A stretch of DNA of 64,000 nt from Streptomyces ochraceiscleroticus (GCF_000720485.1 NZ_JOAX01000002.1:1-64000); one strand, 5' to 3'; shown: positions 17,003 through 27,036, counted from the stretch's first letter. A program made the numbers and translations. The notes: generated from the sequence alone by a model not told the origin.

Positions 17003-17991
17003 GCAGTACGTACGGACGTTTCCCAGGTGCGCGGCCGCGGCGGCTGCGCACCACCCCTGCCATGCGCCGCATGGTCGCCGAGACCCGTCTCCACCCGGCG
17101 GACCTGATCCTTCCCGCGTTCGTGCGCGAGGGGATCTCCGAGCCGGTGCCGATCGGGTCGATGCCGGGCGTCGTCCAGCACACCCGTGACACGCTGCGGA
17201 AGGCGGCCGTCGACGCCGTCTCCGCGGGCGTCTCCGGGATCATGCTCTTCGGCGTCCCCGAGGAGGCCAAGAAGGACGCGGCGGGCACGGTGGGCACGGA
17301 CCCCGACGGCATCCTCCAGGTCGCCCTCCGGGACGTGCGCTCCGAGGTCGGCGACGATCTCGTGATCATGTCCGACCTCTGCCTGGACGAGTTCACCGAC
17401 CACGGCCACTGCGGCGTCCTGACGCCGGATGGCCGGGTCGACAACGACGCCACGCTGGAGCGGTACGCGGAGATGGCCCGCGTCCAGGCCGATGCGGGCG
17501 CCCACACGGTCGCACCCAGCGGCATGATGGACGGGCAGGTCCGTGTGATTCGCGAGGCGCTGGACGGCGCGGGCCACGCGGATGTCTCGATCCTCGCCTA
17601 CACCGCGAAGTACGCCTCGGCCTTCTACGGCCCCTTCCGCGAAGCGGTGGGCTCGTCGCTGCAGGGCGACCGGAAGACGTACCAGCAGGACGGCGCCAAC
17701 GCCCGCGAGTCCCTGCGCGAGCTGGCCCTCGACCTCGAAGAGGGCGCGGACATGGTCATGGTCAAGCCGGCCATGCCGTACCTCGACATCCTGCGGGACG
17801 TCGCGGAGTCCGTCGACGTGCCGGTCGCCGCGTACCAGATCTCCGGCGAGTACGCGATGATCGAAGCTGCCGCGGAAAAGGGCTGGATCGACCGCGACGC
17901 GGCGATCCTGGAGGCCCTCACCGGCATCAAGCGCGCGGGCGCCCAGAACATCCTCACGTACTGGGCAACCGAGGTCGCCCGCCGGCTCTGA
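16999..17991 (+). CDS. hemB: Delta-aminolevulinic acid dehydratase (porphobilinogen synthase)
   Basis: HemB condenses two 5-aminolevulinates to porphobilinogen. The 330-residue protein shows [53 protein letters not shown] with the first Schiff-base lysine, and [14 protein letters not shown] with the second. Cysteines of a zinc-type site are reduced: the CxCxxxxxC pattern is absent ([12 protein letters not shown]), so the Mg-dependent form is likely. The TTG start overlaps the hemD stop. It is the last gene of the rex-hem operon and is followed by a terminator. Confidence 0.95.
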   Translation: MSSTYGRFPGARPRRLRTTPAMRRMVAETRLHPADLILPAFVREGISEPVPIGSMPGVVQHTRDTLRKAAVDAVSAGVSGIMLFGVPEEAKKDAAGTVGTDPDGILQVALRDVRSEVGDDLVIMSDLCLDEFTDHGHCGVLTPDGRVDNDATLERYAEMARVQADAGAHTVAPSGMMDGQVRVIREALDGAGHADVSILAYTAKYASAFYGPFREAVGSSLQGDRKTYQQDGANARESLRELALDLEEGADMVMVKPAMPYLDILRDVAESVDVPVAAYQISGEYAMIEAAAEKGWIDRDAAILEALTGIKRAGAQNILTYWATEVARRL

Positions 17992-18028
17992 CGCCTCTGA
18001 CGCCTACGGCGTCGCTGTACCGACCGCT

Positions 18029-18061
18029 GAGCCCCCGCCGTCCATCCGGACGCGGGGGCTC
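18029..18061 (+). terminator. Terminator of the rex-hem operon
   Basis: A hairpin with arms GAGCCCCCGC and GCGGGGGCTC, extended by GTCC/GGAC near the loop with a one-base bulge. It separates hemB from the converging DUF1059 gene. Confidence 0.75.
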
Positions 18062-18082
18062 TGGTCATTCACTTCCTCAGCC

Positions 18083-18274
18083 CTAGGCGTGCTGCGGTAC
18101 CTCGTCCTTGAGCGCGTCCCGGACCTGCCGACGCAGTTCCAGGCTGTCCGTGTGCCCGTGCACGGACACAGCGTGCTCAGCGGCGGCACGGACGACTTCT
18201 TCCTCCTCGCCGGAGATCACAAGCGTGCAGTTCATCTCGCTGGGGTAATCCCGGCAATCGGCGACCTTGCGCAT
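18083..18274 (-). CDS. DUF1059 small protein
   Basis: This 63-residue soluble protein begins MRKVADCRDYPSEMNCTLVI, the pattern of DUF1059, in which two cysteines lie near the N-terminus. It continues with an acidic EEEE stretch and a HAVSVHGH segment typical of the family. Its function is unknown. The ATG at 18274 is preceded by a strong AGGAGGTGG site. It sits alone between the hemB terminator and argS; the gap of 159 bases before argS holds only GC-rich sequence. Confidence 0.85.
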   Translation of the reverse strand: MRKVADCRDYPSEMNCTLVISGEEEEVVRAAAEHAVSVHGHTDSLELRRQVRDALKDEVPQHA

Positions 18275-18433
18275 AACGCGACCACCTCCTCACCTTCCAG
18301 TGTCGACCCGCCTGGGGCGCGACGCATTCCCTCTTCGGTGCCGCCTGCGACGCAGCGATGCGGCGGTCCCGGAAGGGAAATCCGGGGCCGCCGCATCGGG
18401 GGCGTGCGGGAGCGCGTGGTGGCGCGTGGGGCG

Positions 18434-20188
18434 TCAGAGGCGCTCGGGGGTCCTGATGCCCAGGAGGGACATGCCCTTGTGGAGGGTGCGGGCGGTGATG
18501 TCGCAGAGGAAGAGGCGGTTTTCGACCTGGGCGGGGGTGTCCGCCTTCAGGACCGGGCACTGGTCGTAGAAGGTCGTGTAGAGGGAGGCGAGCTGGTAGA
18601 GGTACGCCGTCAGCTTGTGGGGCGCGTACTCCGCGGCCGCGTCCGCGACCGTTTCGGCGAACTGGTCGATGTGCAGGCCGAGGGCCCGCTCGGCCGGGGC
18701 CAGCGGGAGCTCGGCGTGGGCCACGGGCTGCGCGTCGCCGGCCTTGCGGAGGATGGACTTGATGCGGGCGTGGGCGTACTGGATGTACACCGACGTGTCG
18801 CCGTTGAGGGAGACCATCTGGTCCAGGTCGAACTTGTAGTCGCGGTTCGCGGACGTGGAGAGGTCCGCGTACTTCACCGCGCCGATGCCGACCTGGGCGC
18901 CCCGCTCCTGGATCTCTTCCTCGGTGAGGTCCTGGGCCTTCTCGCGCACCACCTCGGCGGCGCGCTGCGCCGCCTCGTCGAGCAGGTCCTCCAGGCGGAC
19001 GGTCTCGCCCGCACGCGTCTTGAACGGCTTGCCGTCCGCGCCGAGCACCGTGCCGTAGCCCATGTTGTGCGCGGTGACCTCGTCGCCGAGCCAGCCCGCC
19101 CGGCGGGCCGTCTCGAAGACCATCTTGAAGTGCAGGGACTGGCGCACGTCCACGACGTACAGGAGCGTCGTCGCCTGCAGGTCGAAGACGCGGTTTCGGA
19201 TAGCGGAGAGGTCGGACGCCGCGTAGCCGAAGCCGCCGTCCGCCTTCTGCACGATGAGCGGGACCGGCTGGTCGTCCTTGCCCTTGATGTCGTCGAAGAA
19301 GACGACGAGGGCGCCCTCGGAGCGGACCGCGACGCCGGACTCCTCCAGCAGCCGGGCCGTCTCGGCCATCATGTCGTTGTACGCGGACTCGCCGACGATC
19401 TCGTCGTCCCGGATCTCCATGTCCAGCTTCTCGAAGACCGAGTAGAAGTAGACCTTCGACTCGTCCACGAACCGCTGCCAGAGGTCCAGGGTCTCCTTGT
19501 CGCCGGACTGGAGGGCCACGACCCGCTTGCGGGCCCGCTCCTTGAACTCCTCGTCCGCGTCGAAGACGGCGCGCGACGCCTTGTACACCCGGTTCAGGTT
19601 CGACATGGCCTGTTCGCCGTCGACATCCTCGGCCGGGGCCAGCTCGCCGGGGTTCTCGATCAGGTACTGGATGAGCATGCCGAACTGGGTGCCCCAGTCG
19701 CCGATGTGGTGGCGGCCGATCGTCTTCTCGCCGGTGAAGTCCAGCAGGTGGCGCAGGGCGTCGCCGATCACCGCGGAACGCAGGTGGCCGACGTGCATCT
19801 CCTTGGCGACGTTCGGCTGGGCGTAGTCGATCACCGTCGTGCCGGGGTTCTCGGCGTACGGCACGCCGAGCCGGTCGTCCGCGGCGCGGGCGGCCAGCGT
19901 CTGCACGAGGGCCGTGTCGGTGACCGTGATGTTCAGGAAGCCGGGCCCGGAGACCTCGATGTCCTTGATCAGCTCGGGGGCCGTGATCCGCTCGACGACC
20001 TGCGTGGCCAGCTCACGGGGGTTCCCCTTGAGCTTCTTCGCGAGCGCGAGCATCCCGTTGGCCTGGAAGTCGGCCCGGTCGCTTCGTCGCAGCAGCGGGT
20101 CGGCGGCGCCGGCCTCCGGCAGGGCTGCCGAGAGGGCGTCCGCGACGCGCTGGTTGACCGAGGCGGCGAGAGAAGGGACCGAAGCCAT
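18434..20188 (-). CDS. argS: Arginyl-tRNA synthetase
   Basis: ArgRS charges tRNA(Arg). The 584-residue protein is a class I synthetase with the HIGH equivalent in [16 protein letters not shown] and an N-terminal additional domain. The KMSKS loop is replaced by [20 protein letters not shown], a common variant in ArgRS. The anticodon domain contains the conserved [10 protein letters not shown] and ends [15 protein letters not shown]. The ATG at 20188 starts [15 protein letters not shown]. The upstream in-frame ATG at 20374 would extend into the divergent lysS promoter region. Confidence 0.95.
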   Translation of the reverse strand: MASVPSLAASVNQRVADALSAALPEAGAADPLLRRSDRADFQANGMLALAKKLKGNPRELATQVVERITAPELIKDIEVSGPGFLNITVTDTALVQTLAARAADDRLGVPYAENPGTTVIDYAQPNVAKEMHVGHLRSAVIGDALRHLLDFTGEKTIGRHHIGDWGTQFGMLIQYLIENPGELAPAEDVDGEQAMSNLNRVYKASRAVFDADEEFKERARKRVVALQSGDKETLDLWQRFVDESKVYFYSVFEKLDMEIRDDEIVGESAYNDMMAETARLLEESGVAVRSEGALVVFFDDIKGKDDQPVPLIVQKADGGFGYAASDLSAIRNRVFDLQATTLLYVVDVRQSLHFKMVFETARRAGWLGDEVTAHNMGYGTVLGADGKPFKTRAGETVRLEDLLDEAAQRAAEVVREKAQDLTEEEIQERGAQVGIGAVKYADLSTSANRDYKFDLDQMVSLNGDTSVYIQYAHARIKSILRKAGDAQPVAHAELPLAPAERALGLHIDQFAETVADAAAEYAPHKLTAYLYQLASLYTTFYDQCPVLKADTPAQVENRLFLCDITARTLHKGMSLLGIRTPERL

Positions 20189-20408
20189 GGAGTGCTGCCG
20201 TTCCGTTGAAGGGGATGAGGTGGTCAGGGTTTGTGACCAGTATTTCACGCCGGTCCCGGCGGCCTCCCCGGATTTACCGGCGCGGGAACCGGCCGGGCGA
20301 CCGGCGGGGGAAACGATCACGGGGGTGTCTGGGACAATGGAACGGCCAGGCTTGGGTCCGACGACCGTGAGCAACCGAACGAAGCGCGAAGAAGAGGAAG
20401 GGCCGACC
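20189..20408. promoter_or_regulatory. Divergent argS / lysS promoter region
   Basis: These 220 bases separate two tRNA-synthetase genes transcribed apart. An inverted repeat TGGTCA-N7-TGACCA lies at 20221-20239 on the argS side, overlapping an ATACTG sequence that could be the argS -10. GACAAT near 20333 is a candidate lysS -10. No T-box or tRNA-like leader was recognised. Confidence 0.4.
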
Positions 20409-22157
20409 GTGGCTCAGAGCACCGAGACAACCGACTGGGTCTCCCGTTACGCGGATGAGGTCATTGCCGAGTCGGAGCGTCGCGCGCCTGGCAAACCGGT
20501 CGTGGTCGCCTCCGGCCTGTCCCCCTCCGGCCCGATCCACCTGGGCAACCTCCGCGAGGTCATGACCCCGCACCTGGTCGCGGACGAGATCCGCCGCCGG
20601 GGCCTGGAATGCGTGCACATCCTGTCCTGGGACGACTACGACCGTTACCGCAAGGTGCCGTTCGGCATCCCCGGCGTCGACGAGTCCTGGTCGGAGCACA
20701 TCGGCAAGCCGCTGACCGCCGTGCCGGCGCCGCCCGGCAGCGCGTACGGAAGCTGGGCCGAGCACTTCAAGGCGGCCATGGAGGAGTCCCTGGCCGAGCT
20801 GGGCGTGGAGTACCGCGGCATCAGCCAGACCGCGCAGTACACCTCCGGCGCGTACCGCGAGCAGATCCTGCACGCCATGAAGCACCGCGGCGGGATCGAC
20901 GGCATCCTCGCGCAGTACCGCACGAAGCCGAAGAACGACCCGAAGAAGCAGGCCAAGAATTCGCAGAAGCCGGTCGACGAGGCCGAGCTGGAGGCCGCCG
21001 AGGGCTCGGGCGCGGCCGCCGAGGACGACGGCAGCGCGGGCGGCTCCGGGTACTTCCCGTACAAGCCGTACTGCACGGCCTGCAACAAGGACTTCACCAC
21101 GGTCACGTCCTACGACGACGAGACCACCGAGCTGGCGTACGAGTGCACCGCCTGCGGGCACCGCGAGACCGTGGTCCTGAAGGAGTTCGACCACGGCAAG
21201 CTGGTGTGGAAGGTCGACTGGCCGATGCGCTGGTCGTACGAGGGCGTGATCTTCGAGCCCAGCGGCGTGGACCACTCCTCGCCGGGCTCGTCCTTCGTCG
21301 TCGGCGGCCAGATCGTGCGCGAGATCTTCGACGGTGCGCAGCCGATCGGCCCGATGTACGCCTTCGTCGGCATCAGCGGCATGGCCAAGATGTCCTCCTC
21401 CAAGGGCGGCGTGCCGACCCCGGCCGACGCGCTGGAGATCATGGAGGCGCCGCTGCTGCGCTGGCTGTACGCGCGCCGCAAGCCCAACCAGTCGTTCAAG
21501 ATCGCCTTCGACCAGGAGATCCAGCGGCTGTACGACGAGTGGGACAAGCTGGAGTCCAAGGTCGCCGACGGCTCGGTCCTGCCGGCCGACGCCGCCGCGT
21601 ACACCCGCGCGGTGCGCACCGCCGCCGGTGACCTGCCGCGGACCCCGCGCCCGCTGCCGTACCGCACGCTCGCCTCGGTCGTGGACGTCACGGCCGGCCA
21701 CGACGAGCAGACGCTGCGGATCCTGACCGAGCTGGACCCGGAGAACCCGGTCACCTCGCTCGACGAGGTCCGGCCGCGGCTGGAGCGCGCCGAGCACTGG
21801 ATCACCCACCAGGTGCCCGCCGAGCAGCGCACGATCGTCCGCGACGAGCCGGACACCGAGCTGCTGGCGTCCCTGGACGACGAGGCGCGCGAGTCGCTCC
21901 GGCTGCTGCTGGACGGCCTGGACGAGCACTGGTCGCTGGACGGCCTGACGCACCTGGTCTACGGCGTGCCGAAGGTCCGGGCGGGCTTCTCCGCGGACGC
22001 CACCGCGAAGGAGCTGCCGCCGGAGATCAAGACCGCCCAGCGGTCGTTCTTCGCGCTGCTGTACCGCCTGCTGGTCAGCCGCGAGACCGGCCCGCGCCTG
22101 CCCACCCTGCTCCTCGCCGTCGGCGCGGACCGGGTGCGCAAGCTGCTGGGCGCGTAA
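20409..22157 (+). CDS. lysS: Lysyl-tRNA synthetase, class I
   Basis: This 582-residue enzyme charges tRNA(Lys) using the archaeal-type class I fold. The HIGH motif is [16 protein letters not shown] and the KMSKS motif is [12 protein letters not shown]. Two CxxC pairs (YCTACNKDF and [10 protein letters not shown]) form a zinc knuckle. An acidic Ala/Gly-rich insertion lies at about 195-215. Class I LysRS occurs in Streptomyces and a few other bacteria, often beside a class II enzyme. The GTG at 20409 gives [18 protein letters not shown]; the frame is open further upstream but looks non-coding. Confidence 0.95.
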   Translation: MAQSTETTDWVSRYADEVIAESERRAPGKPVVVASGLSPSGPIHLGNLREVMTPHLVADEIRRRGLECVHILSWDDYDRYRKVPFGIPGVDESWSEHIGKPLTAVPAPPGSAYGSWAEHFKAAMEESLAELGVEYRGISQTAQYTSGAYREQILHAMKHRGGIDGILAQYRTKPKNDPKKQAKNSQKPVDEAELEAAEGSGAAAEDDGSAGGSGYFPYKPYCTACNKDFTTVTSYDDETTELAYECTACGHRETVVLKEFDHGKLVWKVDWPMRWSYEGVIFEPSGVDHSSPGSSFVVGGQIVREIFDGAQPIGPMYAFVGISGMAKMSSSKGGVPTPADALEIMEAPLLRWLYARRKPNQSFKIAFDQEIQRLYDEWDKLESKVADGSVLPADAAAYTRAVRTAAGDLPRTPRPLPYRTLASVVDVTAGHDEQTLRILTELDPENPVTSLDEVRPRLERAEHWITHQVPAEQRTIVRDEPDTELLASLDDEARESLRLLLDGLDEHWSLDGLTHLVYGVPKVRAGFSADATAKELPPEIKTAQRSFFALLYRLLVSRETGPRLPTLLLAVGADRVRKLLGA

Positions 22158-22174
22158 GAGGTACCGCACTCCGT

Positions 22175-22207
22175 CAGGGGCCCGGGCGCACGCCGCCCGG
22201 GCCCCTG
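22175..22207. terminator. Convergent terminator after lysS
   Basis: A perfect 14-bp inverted repeat (arms CAGGGGCCCGGGCG and its complement) with a 5-base loop, between lysS and the converging DUF2637 gene. Confidence 0.85.
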
Positions 22208-22229
22208 GCCGTGCGAGGTGCCCGGTTCG

Positions 22230-23465
22230 TCAGGCGATGTGCTCGCTCTCCATCTCCTGGCGGAAGCGGGCGCGGAAGTCGCGTACGTACGTCCGCAGGT
22301 AGTTCTCGCTGAGGGGACCGACGCCGTCCCGGCCCGTGACGCCGTAGTTGTTGAGCAGGTAGCGCGCGAACTGGTGGGCGTCGGGCAGCTCGTTCCTGTC
22401 GGCGACGTACGCCCGGAACGCCTCGTAGAACTGCTCGTCGCGCGGCATGCCCTCGGAGAGGGCGGCGGGCGGGGCGACGGGGACCGGGGCGGGCTCGGGT
22501 GCCGGCGGCGCGGGCATCGGTACGGTCGCGCCCGCGGTACCGAGCGGGCGGCTGCGCCCCGGGCCCACGGGGATGGTGAGCGCGGGCTCTGCGGGCTCGA
22601 CGGGCTCTGCGGCTTCCACCGGTGTGACTGCTTCGGCCGTCTCGACCTGCTCGACCTGCTCGACCGTCTCGACCGGCTCGGCGGGCGACTCCACCGGTAC
22701 GGGATGCTCCCGGGCCGCCGCGTCCAGTTCCGGGCGCACCGGCTCGCCGATCTGCTCGCCGAGCCGTTCGCGTACCGGATCGATCCCCGCCGCCGCGAGC
22801 CCCGCGGGCGCGGTCTCCGCGAGCGGTATCCCGTACCGTGCCAGCCGCAGCGGCATCAGCGACTCCACCGGCGCCTTGCGCCGCCACGCGCGCCCGTACC
22901 GCGACCGGAGCCGCGCCTGGTACACCAGCCGGTCCTGCTCCAGCTTGATCACCTGCTCGTAGGAGCGCAGCTCCCACAGCTTCATGCGGCGCCACAGCCG
23001 GAAGGTCGAGGGGAAGGCGAGGAGCCAGCGGGAGAGCCGGACGCCCTCCATGTGCTTGTCGGCGGTGAGGTCGGCGATCCGGCCGACCGCGTGCCGGGCG
23101 GCCTCGACCGCCACGACGAAGAGGACCGGGATCACCGCGTGCATGCCGACGCCGAGCGGGTCGGGCCAGGCCGCCGCGCCGTTGAAGGCGATCGTCGCGG
23201 CCGTCAGCAGCCAGGCCGTCTGGCGCAGCAGCGGGAACGGGATGCGGATCCAGGTGAGCAGCAGGTCCAGCGCCAGGAGGACGACGATGCCCGCGTCGAT
23301 GCCGATCGGGAAGACGTACGAGAAGGAGCCGAAGCCCTTCTGCTCGGCGAGCGCGCGGACCGCCGAGTACGAACCGGCGAAGCCGATCGCGGCGATGACC
23401 AGCGCGCCCGCGACGACCACGCCGATCAGTATTCGGTGCGTACGACTCACACGCATCGCGGCCAC
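22230..23465 (-). CDS. DUF2637 membrane protein with C-terminal DNA-binding-like domain
   Basis: This 411-residue protein has four predicted membrane helices in the first 130 residues (for example ILIGVVVAGALVIAAIGFAG and VLFVVAVEAARHAVGRIADL), the pattern of DUF2637, also seen in Spd-type plasmid spread proteins. A basic segment (WRRMKLWELRSYEQVIKLEQ) follows, then a Pro/Glu/Val-rich linker from about 250 to 340. The last 70 residues (DEQFYEAFRAYVADRNELPD onward) resemble a winged helix found in Streptomyces transfer-related proteins. GTG at 23465 has GGGGAGGG upstream. The role is unknown. Confidence 0.65.
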   Translation of the reverse strand: MAAMRVSRTHRILIGVVVAGALVIAAIGFAGSYSAVRALAEQKGFGSFSYVFPIGIDAGIVVLLALDLLLTWIRIPFPLLRQTAWLLTAATIAFNGAAAWPDPLGVGMHAVIPVLFVVAVEAARHAVGRIADLTADKHMEGVRLSRWLLAFPSTFRLWRRMKLWELRSYEQVIKLEQDRLVYQARLRSRYGRAWRRKAPVESLMPLRLARYGIPLAETAPAGLAAAGIDPVRERLGEQIGEPVRPELDAAAREHPVPVESPAEPVETVEQVEQVETAEAVTPVEAAEPVEPAEPALTIPVGPGRSRPLGTAGATVPMPAPPAPEPAPVPVAPPAALSEGMPRDEQFYEAFRAYVADRNELPDAHQFARYLLNNYGVTGRDGVGPLSENYLRTYVRDFRARFRQEMESEHIA

Positions 23466-23593
23466 CCGCGATCCCTCCCCGCACTCGGCTGACTGGCCTG
23501 ATTGGCGCGCCTAGCCTGGCACACCTGTGTGGCCGGGTGCCGGGAGGGACGGAGGCGTTACGCGAGTGGTACGCCCGCGGTGCGGATATGTGG

Positions 23594-24307
23594 TTACTTG
23601 TTCGCCTGCGAGATCTCGTTGACGGCCTGCTTCGCGGCCTCCTGCGCGTCCGCGAGCATCTCCTTGCCGTCCGGTGCCTTCGCGCCGGCCAGGCCCGCAC
23701 CGTTGAAGTTGATGGTGACCACGGCGTTGGCGGTACGGGCGACGACCGTCTGGTTCTTGAAGTCGTTGCCGTCCTTCTTCAGGTCGTACGTCACCGTGGT
23801 CGCCTGGTCGCCGATGCCCTTGGCGGGCTCGCTCTTGACGTTCTTGGCGTCCTTGGTGCCCTTGGCCGCGTCGACCTGCTTGTTGTAGAAGCCGGTCGCC
23901 CGCTTGTCGCCGGAGCCCAGCGCGGGGTCGGAGTCGTAACGCTGCAGGTTGACGGCGAGCCAGCGGAACTGCGTGCCGTTGATGCCGCCCTTGCCCTGCC
24001 GCTCCTCGCTGCTCCAGGTGCAGGTGCCGTGCGCGGAGGTGTCGCTGCTCTTCCCCTCCTCACCGCTCTCGTCCTTCACGGCGGGCAGCATCTTCTTGAC
24101 GCGGTCCTTCGTGAGGGCCTTGCAGGGGTCGGGGAGCTTCTTGAACTTGCCCGGTGCCACCTTGGGCGAGGAGCTCGGGGACGCGGACTTCGAGGCGGAG
24201 TCGCCGCCCGAGTCCTTGCCCGAGTCGTCGGAGCAGCCGGCGACGAGCATCACCGGTACGGCTGCGCAGGCGAGGTAGCTGGCGAGTCGCTTGGCTGAAC
24301 GGTGCAT
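23594..24307 (-). CDS. DUF3558 lipoprotein
   Basis: This 237-residue secreted lipoprotein has the signal MHRSAKRLASYLACAA and a lipobox VAGC (acylated cysteine near residue 25), followed by a Ser/Asp/Lys-rich spacer. The DUF3558 domain starts at PDPCKALTKDRVKKMLP and contains CTWSSEERQG. The domain is common in actinobacterial surface lipoproteins with no known activity. The ATG at 24307 is chosen because it places the signal peptide at the N-terminus. It follows a second DUF3558 gene on the same strand with a 151-base gap. Confidence 0.8.
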   Translation of the reverse strand: MHRSAKRLASYLACAAVPVMLVAGCSDDSGKDSGGDSASKSASPSSSPKVAPGKFKKLPDPCKALTKDRVKKMLPAVKDESGEEGKSSDTSAHGTCTWSSEERQGKGGINGTQFRWLAVNLQRYDSDPALGSGDKRATGFYNKQVDAAKGTKDAKNVKSEPAKGIGDQATTVTYDLKKDGNDFKNQTVVARTANAVVTINFNGAGLAGAKAPDGKEMLADAQEAAKQAVNEISQANK

Positions 24308-24458
24308 GGTTCCTTCGCTGTTCGTCGTCGTGCGAGCGGCCGTTCCGCGCGCAGGGTCCGGGTGGCCCCTGGGTCGCACGGTACGCGGCGGACGGGTGCC
24401 GGTCGCCGATTCGTGTCGTTACTCGCCGACGGTAACCGGTCAATCCGACCGTAACCGG

Positions 24459-25580
24459 TCATTCGGTCCAGTGCGCGGCCAGCTCGGCGGCCAGCGCCCG
24501 GGCCTTTTCCTGCAGCTCGCGGCGGTCGGGGAGGACGGACTTGTCGGTGGACCACTGGTCGTACTCGATGGTCACGATCACATTCGAGGACCGGAAGACG
24601 ACCGTGACGTCGCGGTGCAGACCGGAGTCGGCGGTGACCAGCGCGTCGTTCAGGAAGGCGGCGTCGCCGAGGCCGGCGAGCGGACGCGGCGCGAGGCTCG
24701 CGGCGTCGTCGGGGGAACCGGAACCGGGGGAGCCGGAGGGGTCGGGGGAGCCGGAAGAGCTGGGGGAGTCGCCTTCGGCCGTACGGGTGTCCGAGGGGCG
24801 CGAGGCGTCACCGGAGCCGCTGCCGGCGCTCTTCCCGGAGCCGCTGTCCTGCGCGTCGCCGGGGGCGTTCCCCGCGGTGTTTCCGGCGGTCCCGGAGCCG
24901 TCGCCGGCCTGCGAGCGGCCGGTCGGGTCCGCCGAGGGGTCGGCGGCGGGGCCCTTGCCGCCGGAGGGGCGGGTGCCGCTGCCCGCGCCGGTACGGCTGT
25001 CGGCGTCGCTGCCCGATGCCCCACCGGACTTCTCGCCCTGCTCGGCCTTCTCCCCGTCCTTCTCGCCGGAGGTGCCCGACCCCTTGCTCGCGGACGGGGT
25101 GGGGGTGCTCGACGCGTCGCTCGGGATGTGGGCCGCGAGCTCCTTCTTCGCGTACAGCTCCTGCGCCTTGTCGTCGTCGCTGACGGAGCCGTCGTACGAC
25201 ACCACGCGCTGCAGGTCGATGTTCAGGTGGCGGGTGCCCTCGGAGGTCTCCCGCTTCCAGTGGCAGCCGACCCGGCGGTCGGTGTCGAAGGTGACGTCGG
25301 CCCGGCCGCGGTAGATCTTGTCGGCCTCCGCGCGGGTCTCCGGGCTGCCGTCGGTGGGCAGCAGGCTGCGCAGCGTGCTCCGGCCGGGCAGCCCGCACGG
25401 CTCGGGGAGCGAGTCGAACTCGCCCGGCTCGGCGACCGGCGCCGACGACGTGCTGTCGCCGCCCTTGGCGTCCTCGGCCCCCGCATCGGTGTCCGAGCTG
25501 CCGGAGCAGCTGGTGAGCATGGTGGCCAACGCCACGGCAGCCGCCACGGCGGCCCCTCGTACGGACGACCTTCGCTGCAC
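24459..25580 (-). CDS. DUF3558 lipoprotein with long Ser/Gly/Asp-rich insert
   Basis: This 373-residue lipoprotein begins with a basic signal (VQRRSSVRGAAVAAAVALAT) and lipobox LTSC. The DUF3558 domain is split: the first half includes LPEPCGLPGRSTLRSLLP and VGCHWKRETSEG, and the second half resumes after about 120 residues of low-complexity Ser/Gly/Asp/Pro sequence (about 135-275). The GTG at 25580 is chosen from the signal peptide; a GGAG site lies about eight bases upstream. It is a paralogue of the neighbouring gene and probably arose by duplication. Confidence 0.75.
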   Translation of the reverse strand: MQRRSSVRGAAVAAAVALATMLTSCSGSSDTDAGAEDAKGGDSTSSAPVAEPGEFDSLPEPCGLPGRSTLRSLLPTDGSPETRAEADKIYRGRADVTFDTDRRVGCHWKRETSEGTRHLNIDLQRVVSYDGSVSDDDKAQELYAKKELAAHIPSDASSTPTPSASKGSGTSGEKDGEKAEQGEKSGGASGSDADSRTGAGSGTRPSGGKGPAADPSADPTGRSQAGDGSGTAGNTAGNAPGDAQDSGSGKSAGSGSGDASRPSDTRTAEGDSPSSSGSPDPSGSPGSGSPDDAASLAPRPLAGLGDAAFLNDALVTADSGLHRDVTVVFRSSNVIVTIEYDQWSTDKSVLPDRRELQEKARALAAELAAHWTE

Positions 25581-25787
25581 CGTCCCCGGCTCCTTCCGTA
25601 CGAAATCCGGTTGCCGCTGAGCAGCGGCTGATGGACACAATGTCTACCGCACGCATCGCCGCACCCGCCGGTCCGTTGTCGGTGATCGGGTGCAATATCC
25701 AGCTTTTGCGTTTTCGACGCTACGCACCTTTTGCTGGTTTTTGTTGGCGTTTGCCGTTATCCATTTCATCGGGGGAACGAGGAAGTC
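25581..25787 (+). promoter_or_regulatory. AT-rich structured leader of rtcB
   Basis: The last 90 bases before rtcB are unusually AT-rich for this chromosome. CCAGC (25699-25703) can pair with GCTGG (25733-25737), enclosing a GCGT/ACGC hairpin (25708-25720), and TTTTTGTT follows at once, as in an intrinsic terminator. This could be an attenuator or another structured leader; no known riboswitch family was recognised. Confidence 0.35.
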
Positions 25788-26981
25788 ATGTCGTACGTGG
25801 AAGTGCCCGGCGCGCAGGTCCCGATCCGCATGTGGGCGGACCCGGCCACGGTCGAGGGTGTCGCGCTGCAGCAGCTCCGCAATGTGGCGACGCTGCCGTG
25901 GATCAAGGGCCTCGCCGTGATGCCGGACGTGCACTACGGAAAGGGCGCGACGGTCGGGTCGGTCATCGCCATGCACGGCGCGGTCTGTCCGGCGGCGGTC
26001 GGCGTCGACATCGGCTGCGGCATGTCCGCGGTCAAGACCTCCCTGACGGCGAACGACCTTCCTGCCGACCTCTCCCGCCTCCGCTCGAAGATCGAGCAGG
26101 CCATTCCGGTCGGCCGCGGAATGCACGACGACCCGGTGGACCCGGGCCGGCTGCACGGTTACGGCACGGCCGGCTGGGACGACTTCTGGTCCCGCTTCGA
26201 CGGCATCGCCGACGCGGTCAAGTTCCGCCAGGACCGGGCAACGAAGCAGATGGGCACGCTCGGTTCGGGCAACCATTTCATCGAGTTCTGCCTGGACGAG
26301 GACGACGCCGTCTGGCTGATGCTGCACTCCGGCTCCCGGAACATCGGCAAGGAGCTCGCCGACTTCCACATCGGCGAGGCCCAGAAGCTGCCGCACAATC
26401 AGGGCCTGGTCGACCGCGACCTCGCCGTCTTCATCGCGGACACCCCGCAGATGGCGGCGTACCGCAACGACCTCTTCTGGGCGCAGGAGTACGCCAAGCA
26501 CAACCGCGCGATCATGATGGCCCTCTTCCAGGACATCGTCCGCAAGGAATTCAAGAAGGCCCGCCCGACCTTCGAACCGGTCATCTCCTGCCACCACAAC
26601 TACGTCGCCGAGGAGCGGTACGACGGCATGGACCTGCTCGTGACGCGGAAGGGCGCGATCCGGGCCGGGAGCGGGGATTACGGGATCATCCCGGGCTCGA
26701 TGGGGACCGGCTCGTACATCGTGAAGGGCCTCGGCAACGAGAAGTCCTTCAACTCCGCGTCGCACGGGGCGGGTCGGAAGATGAGCCGTAATGCCGCGAA
26801 GAAGCGGTTCTCCACGAAGGACCTGGAGGAGCAGACGCGGGGTGTGGAGTGCCGTAAGGACTCCGGCGTCGTGGACGAGATCCCGGGCGCGTACAAGCCG
26901 ATCGAGAAGGTCATCGACCAGCAGCGCGACCTGGTGCAGGTCGTCGCCAAGCTCAAGCAGGTCATCTGCGTGAAGGGCTGA
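25788..26981 (+). CDS. rtcB: RNA-splicing ligase RtcB
   Basis: RtcB joins RNA 2',3'-cyclic phosphate or 3'-phosphate ends to 5'-OH ends through a guanylylated histidine, using manganese and GTP. The 397-residue protein shows MPDVHYGKGATVGSV, VGVDIGCGMS (metal cysteine), GSGNHFIEF, HSGSRNIG, SCHHNYV and SHGAGRKMSR. It ends VICVKG, and the terminal Lys-Gly is conserved in the family. The ATG at 25788 follows GAACGAGGAAG. No RtcA or archease gene is adjacent. A terminator lies just after the stop, and a second copy of the 3' end lies 854 bases downstream. Confidence 0.95.
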   Translation: MSYVEVPGAQVPIRMWADPATVEGVALQQLRNVATLPWIKGLAVMPDVHYGKGATVGSVIAMHGAVCPAAVGVDIGCGMSAVKTSLTANDLPADLSRLRSKIEQAIPVGRGMHDDPVDPGRLHGYGTAGWDDFWSRFDGIADAVKFRQDRATKQMGTLGSGNHFIEFCLDEDDAVWLMLHSGSRNIGKELADFHIGEAQKLPHNQGLVDRDLAVFIADTPQMAAYRNDLFWAQEYAKHNRAIMMALFQDIVRKEFKKARPTFEPVISCHHNYVAEERYDGMDLLVTRKGAIRAGSGDYGIIPGSMGTGSYIVKGLGNEKSFNSASHGAGRKMSRNAAKKRFSTKDLEEQTRGVECRKDSGVVDEIPGAYKPIEKVIDQQRDLVQVVAKLKQVICVKG

Positions 26982-27003
26982 GGGGCAGCGCTGTACGTGA
27001 CCG
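26950..27003 (+). repeat. Direct repeat, copy A (rtcB 3' end)
   Basis: These 54 bases cover the last ten codons of rtcB, its stop and 22 bases beyond. They match 27804-27857 at 49 of 54 positions in the same orientation. Such a pair bounding foreign-looking DNA is the usual trace of integration into the 3' end of a gene, or of a partial tandem duplication. Confidence 0.8.
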
Positions 27004-27004
27004 A

Positions 27005-27036
27005 CGAGCCCCGGACTGAATGCGGTCCGGGGCTCG
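27005..27036 (+). terminator. Terminator after rtcB
   Basis: A perfect 12-bp stem (CGAGCCCCGGAC / GTCCGGGGCTCG) with an 8-base loop, 24 bases after the rtcB stop. It lies just outside repeat copy A and is not repeated after copy B. Confidence 0.8.
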
